DNA of 64,000 nucleotides from contig CAUEEP010000428.1 of the NCBI GenBank assembly GCA_958450365.1, forward strand, positions 247,814 through 311,813, in the 5' to 3' direction. The first letter of the stretch is position 1; each line of letters opens with the position of its first letter. Below, in pieces: positions 54,105 to 64,000 of this stretch. The position numbers and the translations under genes are program-made. Under the pieces are notes generated by a model. That model did not search any database. It had not been told where the DNA came from and worked only from the letters and a program-made list of their open reading frames with translations. The DNA comes from Mesorhabditis belari (Eukaryota > Nematoda > Chromadorea > Rhabditida > Rhabditidae).

Positions 54105-57100
54105 TTAGAGAATCTTTTTAGAGAACCTTTTTGATGGATCTTGTCTCGCGAGTGCCAACTTCAGCTCGAAGATTCTCTCGAGTGATCGCCACATTTGCAT
54201 TTGTTTCTTTGAATCGCTTCCTCCGCCCTAAATGAATCCTTAAATAATGGAAAACATCAGTTACTATCAGTTTAATCAGTACTATCAATTTAAACAATTG
54301 ACTTGTAAATTGAAGAGATTCCCCTTTCCAACCTGCCCTCCTCCTCTTTGTTGAATTGTATCAGCTTCTTGTTGATATTTCTGCGTGAGATCCTCGATAT
54401 CTTGAGTGATCTGTCCAATATTCCCAGATTCAATTTGTTCCAAATGAGCTTCAGCTACTTTTACCTAAACTTTTCCCCGACTCTTACCTAAATTTCTTTT
54501 CAATTCTGTACCTGAACCTCGGCCATTTTTGCTTTCAATTGTGCTGCCTCGTATTGACCTTCAAGGCGCTCGACGTTCTGAAAGATTAAGATGATGAAGC
54601 TACTTAAGATTTTAAAGCTATAGTTTTCAAATAAAGTTGATAATTTAACTGATCACAACTGCACAAACCCACATCTTGCAATCGAGTGAAATTGCTCTCC
54701 AAAGCGGCTCGCTGCCTTTCATAGTCTTTTCGTTGATTCCGCATACTTTCCAGAGTATCCTGAAATGAAATTGAAATCATTTTCATCTGAAAATTAACTT
54801 ACATTCAATCTAGCTGAGATCTCATCTCTTTTCTCTTTCAGCGGTGCCACCAATGATCGCTTTTGATCGAGTTGCATATTCAAGTCATTGATCAGATTTC
54901 TGAAAGAAACAATTTGGCTTAGTCTATTCAAATTCAAATTAGTCTACCGTAGACTAGAGGTAGACTTACCGTAATTCAAATAAGTCTACCGTAATTCATC
55001 GATATCATCAGTTTTTGGAGCAGCAGTCTTTGGCCTTTCTATTCTTGTCGGTACTTCAATCGTCTCCATCACTAACATTCCCATCCCTTCCTAAAAGATG
55101 CATTTGTTTTTTCTAAAACATAAAACAAACCATTTTATCTTTGAGCTCTTGATATTGTTTCCCCAAAATCTCACAAGTTCTTGTCAAAATGAGATTCTCT
55201 GACTGAAATCGAGTACTGTAGAAAGTTTCCAATGCAAATTCCTCACCTTAATATCCTCCAATTCTCCTCTTTTCTTTTTGTAAGTGATCGTCATTCCCCG
55301 AAGTTTGTTCACGTAGTTTTTAAACTGAAATTTATTGTCGATCTTTGACCTTTCCATTTATTTCTATTAGGTGTGTGAAAAAGTAATCCACGTTTTTTAT
55401 TTTTATCTGATGACCAAATAAGAAGCTGTCTTCTCGAAAACCCTCGTTCAACCTCTTCAGAAATAGGCTTTACATTAAATTGTGATGGGTCAACCGTAAG
55501 GAAACGCTTGAATGCCATGAATTTTATCAAAAAGTTGGACAAATGGATACCGCGTGAATTGAGCGAAGAAAACAAAACAATGCGCCTTACAATCGCCAAT
55601 TCTTTGATTAGTAAACATCAACTTGAGCCATTTATTGATCGAATTGTTACGTGTGATGAAAAATGGTTTGATTACGATAATTCTAGAAGGTCTGGACAGT
55701 GGGTGGAACGTGGTAAACCTGCTGGGACAATACCCAAAAAAAGCCTCTATCCTAAAAAAATTTAATGACAGTTTGGTGGACTGCACGTGGTATTATGCAC
55801 ATAGACTATTTATCACGTGGCCAAACGATATTGTGCCGAGATTGATGCAGTCCAACAAAAACTCACTGAGAGACGCGCATCATTGGTAAATAGGAAAGGT
55901 GTCCTGTTGCTCCATGATAACGCGCGACCACATGTCTCTTTACAGACTCGACAAAAAATCTAGAGTGTTGGATGGGAGGCTTTACCAGATCCACCTTATA
56001 GTCCAGACCTTTCTCCATCTGATTATTATTTATTTTTGTCTCTGTCTAACTTTTTGGCCAATAAATGGTTCAATTCCGAAGAAGATGTCAAAACCGAGGT
56101 TGATCTTTTCTTCGCCTCTAAGGACCAAGATTTTTATTATCGTGGAATGTCTTTACTTGTAGAACGTTGGCAAAAGGTTGTTCTTTCGAATGGTGATTAC
56201 TTCGTTGAATAAAAATTATTTTAACGAAACTTATGGTCTTTTATATTTAAACGTTTAAAACGTGGATTACTTTTTCACACATCTAATATTTCTATAAACC
56301 ATGACTAGATTATTACAGTTTTTCTGTAGACTCTTGAACGCAAAAACTAAAAAAACCTGCAAAGAAGTGACAACATCCTCTCCACCATTATTAGTTCGCA
56401 TTTCATCTTTTCTTTGAGCCAAACGACGATGCATTTCATCAAGATCATTCCTGAATAAATTCTGTAATTCATCGGACATTCATTCTGCATCATTCATCAA
56501 ATTCTGCAAATCTGAACTTCTAATCCGTGTTGCTTTACTCTAAAATTGCCTACTTAAACGTTAAGTTGTCTATCTTCTTTTGCCCATTTTCTTTTACTCT
56601 TTTCCTTACCTTCCTTCTTGTAATTGTGAAGCGGCAGCATTTTTCTTCCTCTCCACCGTCGCTGCTTGATGTCGATAAATGGAGAAATTCTCATCATATC
56701 CTTCCTCTCGTTTATCCCGATCCTCTTCGAGAACGATTAGACGAGCATTCACTGCATCTACCTTGACAAGAAGCCATCTTGAAATGAGCCATCACCAAAC
56801 AAACCTCTCTTTTCAGATCGTCAACTTCTGACTGATCAATTGTCGGTAGATTGGACACTCTTGCCAACTCAATCACCACTCCTTTCTTCGTTCGAATCTC
56901 TCGTTCTAATTTCTGCATTAAGAAACCATTTGTTTCCATCTCTTCCTGTAATTTCTCTTATTATCTGTCTCTTTTTCATTTCCCTACATCCAATTGTGCG
57001 ATTAGATCACTCGGATCAAGTGTCTCTGCTTGTTGCCTCACTTCTTTCAATTGACTCTCCAATCGTTGAATCTTTTGATCAGCATTGATTACCTAAACTT

Positions 57101-58928
57101 ATTCAAGAACATGGCTTTGAATCTAATAGATCTAACAGACTATTAAACAAATCGTCAACTTCTGACTGTTTTTTCTAGAAAGTCTTTCCATTCCTTTTCG
57201 TACTTCCCTTTAAAACCAATGCACTCATCAAATTTGCTTGAAAGTGAACCCACATTGACTTAAAAAGAAGGGAAATTAAACAGTAAATACTTTTTATTTA
57301 GAGCAAATGATAAATTAATTGGTGAATTTATTATTTTTCAACGAAGGTATGAAAAAAACGAAAAGACTTTTTGAACAGCCATTTCTTTCCATCTCTTCCC
57401 GTAACGTCTCTTATTATCTGTCTCTAAAACTTCTCAAAACCCACAGCATTTCTTTGTTCTTGTCTCTGAACATTCAATGTCTCAAATCGTTCCAATTCTC
57501 GCCGATGAGCTTCTGCACCGGAAATAATTCTAAAATTTCCTCAAGATTCGAAAAACGGTAACTTTGCTAATTACCGATCCAAGTTGGGCATATTGACGAC
57601 TTTTCGTCGAATCTTTTCGATTCGACGATTGAGTTGTTCCTTTTCCTGAAACTTTGAGTAAGAATTTCAAAGCTCTGAAAGCATTTGAAAAGCTGAAAAG
57701 CTGATGAACTAATCCTTTACAGTCTTTAAAGTCTTTACAGTTTATTCTTGGGTAACCTGTTCCATCTGTCTCAAATCAGCCTTGATATCCTCAATGAGCA
57801 TCGAATCACCACGCACTTGAACGACCTTTTGATGAATTTCCTAGCATAAAGCCTTTCCAAAATATAAAATACTTTCAAATACCGAACCTTGAATCTCTCC
57901 ATACATGTAATGATGTCATTTTGGAGTTGTACAGTATCCGCATCGTGAATTTCACTTGGCACTTCGACTTTTACGAGAAATTTTGCCAAGTAAGCTCTTT
58001 CTGAAAAGGTATTGATTTTCATTTCAAGTTAGAATAAAACACCTTTTAACATTTCAACGTTAGAGAACAAATAGAAGAGAACTGGGTAGATTGAGGCTTT
58101 TGAGCCCTCGACCATTCCAATACGCCATTCTTCGCTCAAACAGAATTTACATGGAAATTTCTTCATTTCTTCATTTTACTTACAGTTGTTCAATATCGGA
58201 TGGTGGTCTAAATTTCAAGATTTTCAAATTGTTGAAAACTCTCAGCGCCGTTTGATCTGGAGCTTCATTTCGGATGTCAATTTGATCGGTTTGAGTCACC
58301 CAACTGGAAGTTTTAAATTCAAAATCACCTTCGGATAAAGTTTTGAATTTAAAATCTCGATTAGCTTTTTTCAACTTGCTTCAAACTGCAACTTGTTCAA
58401 CTTTCCAAAAGTTGAAAGTAGGGCAGATCAAAAAGTGACGCGCCACCAGGACTCGAACCCCCGACCGTTCGTGTACCGGCAAATGTGCTAACCACTACAC
58501 CACAACGCGGTTCATCAACCTTACTCCAGAGGGAGTTAAGTTCCCTCCTCTCTGGACGAGACGGTTTCACACGTCTCGATTTATAGGCTTGAGGGTGCGC
58601 TCGAAACTAGGTATGAAGACCTTAGCCAACATCGCAAAGCCCATTCATCCGTGGTCAGTTGGAACTATGGCAGATCAAAAACTTATGCACCACCGGGACT
58701 CAAACCCGTGACCTTTCTTTTACTGGGCAACTGTGCAACCATTACACCCCAACGCACTTAAACGCCCTTACTCCAGAGGGAGTTAACTCAAACTCACCAC
58801 AGCACATCACTCAACACTTGCAGTAAACGATTCGGTGAAAAATTATCGAAAGCAATTAATGTTGTCGATAAATTGAAGGGATCTTTATTTAGAGAATCAA
58901 CAATTAAACGGACAGATTCGGCAGACAT
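54105..58928 (-). CDS. ift-81: intraflagellar transport protein 81
   Basis: ATG 58926-58928 (MSAESVRLIVDSLNKDPFNL, then LLQVLSDVLW) matches the conserved start of IFT81. Further exons give DQIDIRNEAPDQTALRVF, SKASIYPVLFYLFSNVEM, AYLAKFLVKVEVPSEIHDAD, FKNYVNKLRGMTITYKKKRG and, at the C-terminus, KKQMQMWRSLERIFELKLAL before the stop at 54105. Domain order is an N-terminal calponin-homology-like domain (about residues 1-120), which in known IFT81 binds tubulin, then a long coiled coil that pairs with IFT74 in IFT-B trains. It acts in cilia, in nematodes in sensory neurons. Intron 1 carries a pair of tRNA-derived units and a later intron a complete deleted mariner. It is divergent from the zinc-finger gene at 59.5 kb. 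Confidence 0.93.
55367..56286 (+). mobile_element. deleted mariner (DD34D), copy 2
   Basis: Ends TTAGGTGTGTGAAAAAGTAA and TTTTTCACACATCTAA, flanked by TA on both sides (55365-55366, 56287-56288). It shares with copy 1 the missing N-terminus and the frame break after YPKKI, then adds a small deletion near 55831 and an in-frame TAG near 55962. It is intronic in ift-81 and antisense to it. Confidence 0.93.
57150..57390. mobile_element. mariner-end fragment, third copy of the AAAGTCTTT family
   Basis: TAGAAAGTCTTTCCATTCC at the left and CGAAAAGACTTTTTGAACAG at the right form weak inverted ends. The interior shares TAAATACTTTTTATTTAGAG and TTAATTGGTGAATTTAT with the copies at 6283 and 25258. Intronic in ift-81. 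Confidence 0.55.
58437..58512 (-). tRNA. tRNA-Val-like sequence in unit 1
   Basis: Acceptor halves CGCGTTG and TGGCGCG can pair over 7 bp with three G-U pairs. The A-box TGGTGTAGTGGTTAG and B-box GGTTCGAGTCC are canonical. The anticodon arm is one base short and loosely paired, with TAC in the loop, the valine(UAC) triplet. It is probably a recent tRNA-derived relic; a working gene is not excluded. Confidence 0.45.
58683..58757 (-). tRNA. degenerate tRNA-like sequence in unit 2
   Basis: GGGGTGTAATGGTTG and GGTTTGAGTCC correspond to the two box elements of unit 1 with several changes. Not expected to work as a tRNA. Confidence 0.35.
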
Positions 58929-59521
58929 TTTTAAGATTTGGGCGATTTTGATAATGAATAGAAAATACTCAGTGTTCACTGCAGTTGCCTAGCAACTGGA
59001 GAAGCTCTCCTAAACTCTTTTATTTTTTACTCAAAAACAAAATAATGTAATATTAATATTTAAATATGTAAATTTAAAGGTTTTTCTTAAACATTTTAGC
59101 TGAAAAGTTTAGTTTTAGCAAAAAGATAAACGAGCAATTTACTCGCCACTTTTGAGCCCTATATTGTGCTCATTTTTTCACTAATCTCGGCCTTACTTTC
59201 TGCATTTAAGCAGTACAATATGTTATTTATTTAATTCCATTCAAAAATACACAATTTTTACATATCTTTCATTTTAAATAAGAACTGAAACATTCATTTC
59301 CCCTTTAACCAGCGAATTGCTCCATTCTAAAACTCGCTCCTCGCCTCCGCGTCGATAGTATCGCCCCGTTTTTCTCTCCCGGTGATTTCATCGCATTCAC
59401 TCTGCCAGCTTTTTCGAAAACAAGCTTTTTTCATGATTTTTGGTTTGTTTTTATTGTATTCGGTTTATTTTCAGACTTTAATTCTTTGATTTTAGATCTC
59501 CCACTTCCACGATTCGTGAAG

Positions 59522-60106
59522 ATGCGAAATCTCGAGGAGAACGAAGTGATCAAGCAGGATTTCAATGAACAAAATTCCGCCGATCGCCTCAATTTGAACG
59601 ATCCAACTTTTTGGAGCGCATTTGCTAGGAATTTTCGAGCACAAGTGGATGACGATGATGAGAAACAGACGAGCTCCCGGATCTTTTGTGATGTTCAAAA
59701 TTGTGACGCGAGTTTCGAGGAAATTGCTGACTACGAGGATCACTATGAACGAAAACACAAACACCAGTGCTTAATCTGCCAAAAATCGTTCACAAATGCG
59801 CACGGATTGGAGATTCATTTTGATGAGAATCACTCGGTTCTGTTCAAGGTGAATTTGACAAGGGAAACGGGATTTCCGCGTTATCGATGTCTATCTGATA
59901 AGTGTGAGCAAAGGTTTTTGACGTTCACTGAAAGGAATGAACATTCGGCGATGGAGCACGGGATTGAGACTGGAGAAATGATGGATGTGAAGAGAAAAAT
60001 GAGAAGAAGGGTTGAACATGAAGCGGTGAGGGATTTTGAAGTGCTGTCGTTGAATCCAAATCGAGTATATCCATCTTCATCGGACTTTCGTTTCACCGAT
60101 GAATAG
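59522..60106 (+). CDS. C2H2 zinc-finger protein, ZNF511-like
   Basis: Single exon, 194 residues, from ATG 59522. I chose this ATG because TTTTCAG (59474) and TTTTAG (59497) just upstream look like splice acceptors, possibly for a spliced leader. Three finger-like units follow in order: FCDVQNCDASFEEIADYEDH with YERKH, QCLICQKSFTNAHGLEIHFD with ENH, and RCLSDKCEQRFLTFTERNEH. The tail has PSSSDFRF. The order and the closing DFRF match the ZNF511 family, conserved single-copy proteins of poorly known, probably nuclear, function. It is divergent from ift-81, about 590 bp apart. Confidence 0.8.
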   Translation: MRNLEENEVIKQDFNEQNSADRLNLNDPTFWSAFARNFRAQVDDDDEKQTSSRIFCDVQNCDASFEEIADYEDHYERKHKHQCLICQKSFTNAHGLEIHFDENHSVLFKVNLTRETGFPRYRCLSDKCEQRFLTFTERNEHSAMEHGIETGEMMDVKRKMRRRVEHEAVRDFEVLSLNPNRVYPSSSDFRFTDE

Positions 60107-60725
60107 AATCACTAAAATTTGAGCTTTTTAAACGTGTTAAGTTTAAAATGTTTACCTTTGTGATGTTTACTTTGATGATTTTCTAGAAAAAGCTCATGTG
60201 CAAAGATCGTTAGTTATGTTTAGTTGAAATTGCGGTGCTATAGTAGTTGGGGGGCAGTGTACATTCTCTTTTGAGCCAGAACCCACGAATTTTTGCTTCT
60301 AGGGTTTTTAATGGCGTAGATTCTTAATTTGTTATTTATTTAAGCTTTAGTTAATGTTTTCTGCTATTTCAAGCATTTACTGAGGTTTTAAGCCTCTTAT
60401 TTCGGTCCCCCACCTCTAAACCCAGTAGAAAGAGAGCCACTTTTGAAGGCTCGGAATTGTTGCTCAAACTGGCATAAAAGTTGTTCAGAATGGTTTCTAA
60501 TTGCTTCAATGGATTCAGTGCAATTAATTACCCCAGAAAAAGTTTTTAAAACTAGTGGCAAGTTCGAAAAAACCGGTGTTTACAAACTGGTCCCCCCAAC
60601 TACTAAAGCACCGAAATTGCTACCTTTGTTGATAACCCTTGAATTTAAGAATAGAAATTCTTTGTTGATCTCAGAAGTTTCCGTTGTTGTTTGTTTTTAT
60701 AAATGTTTATTATGAAAATTTAGAC
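60107..60725. other. intergenic stretch with one MITE
   Basis: Apart from the MITE at 60226-60622, I see no coding or RNA gene. The remaining 100 bp before 60726 should contain the SNARE promoter or a trans-splice site. Confidence 0.5.
60226..60622. mobile_element. MITE with GGTGCTATAGTAGTTGGGGG ends
   Basis: 397 bp. Left ATTGCGGTGCTATAGTAGTT and right AACTACTAAAGCACCGAAAT are inverted and each has a run of six G or C. No coding capacity. Confidence 0.85.
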
Positions 60726-61927
60726 ATGTCCGGGTACAAATATACGGCGCTGAATTTCGATGAAGATGATGAAGGCCCGTCGACGAGTGCTGCTCGAAAC
60801 AATCAACCGGAGAACAATTTCGAGGAGATTCTCTTCAAACAAAAAGTTGGTTTAGAAGAAACGTAGGGTCAAATATCATTGAGCAGTTCTGGTACTAATA
60901 AAGGTGGGGGGAACTTTGATCTGATTTGGTCGGATCGTATTTTTTGACCGTTTTACCAACGTTATTTAATTTTTTCTGGGCTCATCAAACATGCTGAATC
61001 AATTGGTGATATTTTTAGAAAGTTTTGAATAATCTTTGTGAATGTGATGTTGAGTTAGCTGAAGTGTAACTGTTGCAGTGCCGCAGCACTAGAAAATGAG
61101 GGTGAGATACAAAGAGAAAACTATTCGAAAAACTAAAAATATCACCAACAGATTAAGCATATTTGATTACCTCAGAAAATGCAAAAAAAGACTAGAAAAA
61201 CCGTAAAATAGATTCTGGCCGGGTCAAGTCAAAGTGCCCCCCTCCCGAACTTTATTAGTACCGCAATTCTATTAAAACGAACGGCTAAATTTAAAGAATT
61301 CTAGTTTTGCATTCCATTTAGGGTTAATTTATGTAGATCAAAAAGAGAGAAAGGCAAACAAACTTTAGCAAATCATCAGAGATCAAGATGATGACCTTGA
61401 CTTGGTCAGCAAATCGGTGGGCACATTGAAGAATATGAGCTACAAGATTCACGATGAATTGGAAGAACAGAATATGTAAGTTGAAAAGAGTTGTAACTAT
61501 CAAAAATAGGAGAGCTGTTCGCATACAAAAATTTTTAGAATGTTGGACGAGTTGGGGAATGAGATGGAACGAGTTGATACGAAGCTTGATGGAGTGATGA
61601 AGAAGATTGCAAAATTGACGAATCTGGATGACGGTTTGTGAAAGCTCTACCAATGAAAAGATATTAAAATTGAATGTATAGGAATTAATTCAAATGATAC
61701 TGTAATACGCTAATTGCACTCGGCTTCAAGGACAATATTTTTTCCACCTCTTTCACAAGACATTATTAAACATTCCGTAAGCTAAGCTATTCTTTTCAAA
61801 GCATCCAGCCAGTGAAAATCGATCCAAAAACGACAGAACTCCTTTTTCAGATAAACGCCAATGCAAGATGATTCTCATCCTCAGCTGTCTATTATTTTTC
61901 CTCGTATTGATTTTGATCATTATCTAA
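60726..61927 (+). CDS. syx-6: Qc-SNARE, syntaxin-6-like
   Basis: Four exons (60726-60845, 61369-61475, 61539-61633, 61851-61927) with phases closed, 132 residues. A short acidic N-terminus (MSGYKYTALNFDEDDEGPST) leads to a Qc SNARE motif (DDDLDLVSKSVGTLKNMSYK, LGNEMERVDTKLDGVMKKIA), a basic DKRQCK and a C-terminal anchor (MILILSCLLFFLVLILII). The SNARE motif is closest to syntaxin 6/10. The N-terminal three-helix domain of vertebrate syntaxin 6 is missing, so the protein is about half the usual vertebrate length. It is a tail-anchored SNARE for trans-Golgi/endosome fusion by family. Intron 1 holds a MITE. The next gene, pofut-1, follows 580 bp downstream on the same strand. Confidence 0.88.
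60889..61266. mobile_element. MITE with GGTACTAATAAAGGTGGGGG ends
   Basis: 378 bp. Left GGTACTAATAAAGGTGGGGG and right CCCCTCCCGAACTTTATTAG are inverted. Similar in style to the MITE at 60226 but different in sequence. Fills most of intron 1 of the SNARE gene. Confidence 0.88.
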
Positions 61928-62508
61928 GTGAGTCAAATTGTGATATCTTCCTAAATTCAGAGATTTTTGACGCTACTTGCTTGTAAGTCTTCTTCATAAC
62001 ACCTGCTGGACAATCCTTGAAAGACAAATTTACATTGTAGTCCAGAAATTACAGTTTACGTGCTTTTTTTTCCTTATCCATGTGAAATATTTCATTTCTA
62101 TGCAAACAGTGATAGTCTCTCTTGCTATTCAATGAACGGGTTTCTTGAATAAAATTGCTTCTGAACTCAATACTATATCGAAAAACGATTTTCAGTCATC
62201 AAAGTTGATTTTTCAGACAAAAATGGAACAATTACATTGAATATTTTGGCATTCTGCATGATTTCAAAGAAACTTTTCCACCATTTTAACTGGATAATTA
62301 CAAAAGGGCTTCCAAAAGCATTCAATTCTCGATTTACATATCTTTCCCATTGAACACTATTTCCAAATGCGAACACGCCCTCTTTTCCCCTTTCCCTTGC
62401 CCTGTTAACCACTTTGTGAGTCAATTAAATGATCGGCTTATCAGTTTTTAGACGTGTCTTTCTTTCTCTCGCCGATTCTTTCCCTGAATCTTATGGAAAT
62501 CTGTCTCG
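61928..62508. other. intergenic stretch before pofut-1
   Basis: No coding exon supported on either strand. It presumably carries the pofut-1 promoter. Confidence 0.5.
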
Positions 62509-64000
62509 ATGTGGATTCTTTCGTTTCTTCTATTCGGTAGTATTCTATCAAGAAGTGATGCGGCGGAGATTGATCCAAAAGGATATGTCATCTATTGTCC
62601 TTGTATGGGTGAGTTATTTTGAAAGACTTTGATAAAAGCTTAAAGCTCTTAAAATTGAATACCTTGACACTGTGAGGTTGAAGATAAATGTACGAAATTT
62701 GTAGGCCGATTCGGGAATCAAGTAGACCAACTCTTGGGAACAATCTCTTTTGCAAAGGGCCTCGATCGAACCCTTGTCTTACCACCATTCATCGACTTTG
62801 CCAAACCGGGAAAAGCGGTAATTTTGTTCGTTAAAACTTTTTTGAATCCAATATTATTTGTGATTCGTATTCATTTCAGCAAATGATTCCCTTTGAAGAT
62901 GTCTATCAACCGAAATTCCTCTCTCAATATCTCAAAGTGATCACTCTGACCGAATTTAAACGAGATATTGCTCCAACGGTTTGGCCGAAAGAAAGCAGAA
63001 AAGGTATTTTAAAAGATTTCAAATACAATTTACTAGAAAAACTATAATTCAGCTCTTTGTTGGAGCCCACGAGAATCTTTCTATGAAAAGAATGCTCCGT
63101 CGGGATGTCACGCAAAAGAAGGGAATCCTTTTGGACCATTTTGGGATTATGCTGGAGTTGATTTTGTTGATGATGAATTTTATGGGAAGATTGAGGCAAG
63201 CTCTTGTAAATGAGCATAAAACTAACTGATTTTTTAGGGTGGCTATGATCTTTCGACACGAGGCGCGAAGAGTGCATGGAATGAGCTGTGAGTTTTGTCT
63301 GCGTTTTCTGTCTGCTATGAGTTTGTCTGCGTTTTGTCTGCGTTAAATTGCGTTGTATCTCCAAAGAGATTCAAATGATAAAGAATTAATGTATGTAAAT
63401 TCAAAGACAATGCTAGAATTTAATCTAAGATTAAGTTCTACGTCTGTAGCTGATCTGATCTACGTCTATAGTTTCTTCTCCAGATATCTATAATTTCTTC
63501 TCCAGGAGCACGTGTGGCTGACTGGTTAAGTGTCTTTTATCTTAATCGGAAGGTCGAGGGTTCGAACCCCACATGCGACATGGTCACCCCCTTCGGATTT
63601 CCTTTCCCTTCGGGTTGAGAGGTTTTCTGGAGGGCAGTCTGGTGGTTGTGACCCCAGTTCTTTAAAGTGACAAGCCACTCCTTCATCGTCATCTTCCCTT
63701 CACCACCAAAAAGCTATTTAGTTTCCCCATTGAGCTTAGGGTTAGGGAGCCGTCTGTCATGACGTGGGTTAAGTTAAGATATAGCCTAGTATTGTGTGTG
63801 TCGTTGTATTGTGATTGATATATTTCGTGTATGCGATAAATTCACCACTGGTAGCCCCAGTCGGTATTTTTTTTTTTTAGATATTCATCATCCGATCATC
63901 CAGTTCTCGCTTTCACCGGCGCTCCCGGCGCTTTCCCGTCGAAGAGAAAGGATTGGGAAACGCAAAAGTTTTTGAGGTTGAAGCTTGCTTGCTTGCTGCT
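62509..64000 (+). CDS. pofut-1: GDP-fucose protein O-fucosyltransferase 1, 5' part
   Basis: Six exons in the window (62509-62608, 62705-62817, 62880-63003, 63053-63195, 63238-63287, 63881 onward). The gene continues past the edge. A signal peptide ([20 protein letters not shown]) precedes the hallmark [81 protein letters not shown] and [15 protein letters not shown]. Together these are diagnostic of POFUT1, which adds O-fucose to EGF repeats, for example of Notch, in the ER. The catalytic GRFGNQ loop is intact. The intron after exon 4 uses GC-AG splicing (GCAAGC donor at 63196). The next intron is mostly a tRNA-derived SINE whose T tail runs into the 3' splice site. Confidence 0.95.
63504..63876 (+). 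mobile_element. tRNA-derived SINE in a pofut-1 intron
   Basis: The head has a TGGCTGACTGGTTAAG A-box and a GGTTCGAACCCC B-box. Halves GCACGTG and CACATGC pair as an acceptor stem with one mismatch. An unrelated body of about 290 bp follows (GGAGGGCAGTCTGGTGGTTG, GTTAGGGAGCCGTCTGTCAT). It ends in T12-13 at 63866-63878, directly before AG of the splice acceptor. Confidence 0.78.

Larger units (their letters stand above)
58395..58790 (-). repeat. two tandem tRNA-derived units, 248-bp period
   Basis: Both units share, on the minus strand, TTAACTCCCTCTGGAGTAAG, a tRNA-like body and TTTTTGATCTGCC. The matching TTACTCCAGAGGGAGTTAA on the plus strand recurs at about 58521 and 58769. The layout fits a tRNA-derived SINE duplicated in place, in the first intron of ift-81. 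Confidence 0.75.

Overview
The window is AT-rich, intron-dense DNA from a nematode, most likely a rhabditid. The evidence is the gene content (a Str-class chemoreceptor, a cys-loop channel subunit, a C-type lectin), many introns of about 38-50 nt ending in TTTCAG or TTTTAG, abundant mariner/Tc1/maT elements, and interstitial (TTAGGC)n, the nematode telomere unit. I assembled exons by hand from splice signals and reading phase. Where I say phases close, every splice junction keeps one reading frame.

Layout, left to right. 0-2.5 kb holds a decayed maT transposon. 2.5-4.9 kb (-) is a type II membrane C-type lectin. 5.6-15.3 kb (-) is a 26-exon gene that I do not recognise; its frame closes over 951 codons. 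15.3-20.7 kb has no gene that I can support. It carries satellites, a foldback and a deleted mariner. 20.7-23.1 kb (+) is a cys-loop ligand-gated channel, tail to tail with a receptor tyrosine kinase at 23.2-29.6 kb (-). 31.4-42.3 kb (-) holds two or three related cysteine-rich, apparently extracellular genes separated by transposons, among them a nearly intact Tc1-like element with 225-bp ends. 43-49.7 kb (-) holds a small membrane protein, a Str receptor and a fragment of a second receptor. 49.9-53.4 kb (+) is a 20-exon RING/B-box/coiled-coil gene. 54.1-58.9 kb (-) is IFT81. 59.5 kb to the end (+) holds a ZNF511-like zinc-finger gene, a syntaxin-6-like SNARE and the 5' part of protein O-fucosyltransferase 1.

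The host genes look like a normal chromosomal mix (ciliary transport, Golgi/ER trafficking and glycosylation, signalling, chemosensation), not one pathway. What stands out is the repeat load. Most host genes have one or more complete elements sitting cleanly inside introns with the frame kept: maT, mariner, Tc1, MITEs, foldbacks, tRNA-derived SINEs and minisatellites. Several are odd: a transposase N-terminus expanded by 26 perfect 18-bp repeats, foldbacks with a tRNA-like core, a foldback filled with telomere repeats, and an intron made entirely of a 71-bp minisatellite. Among the host genes, the most unusual is the RING protein, whose last zinc-ligand pair appears to be split off by a beta-rich insert of about 190 residues.
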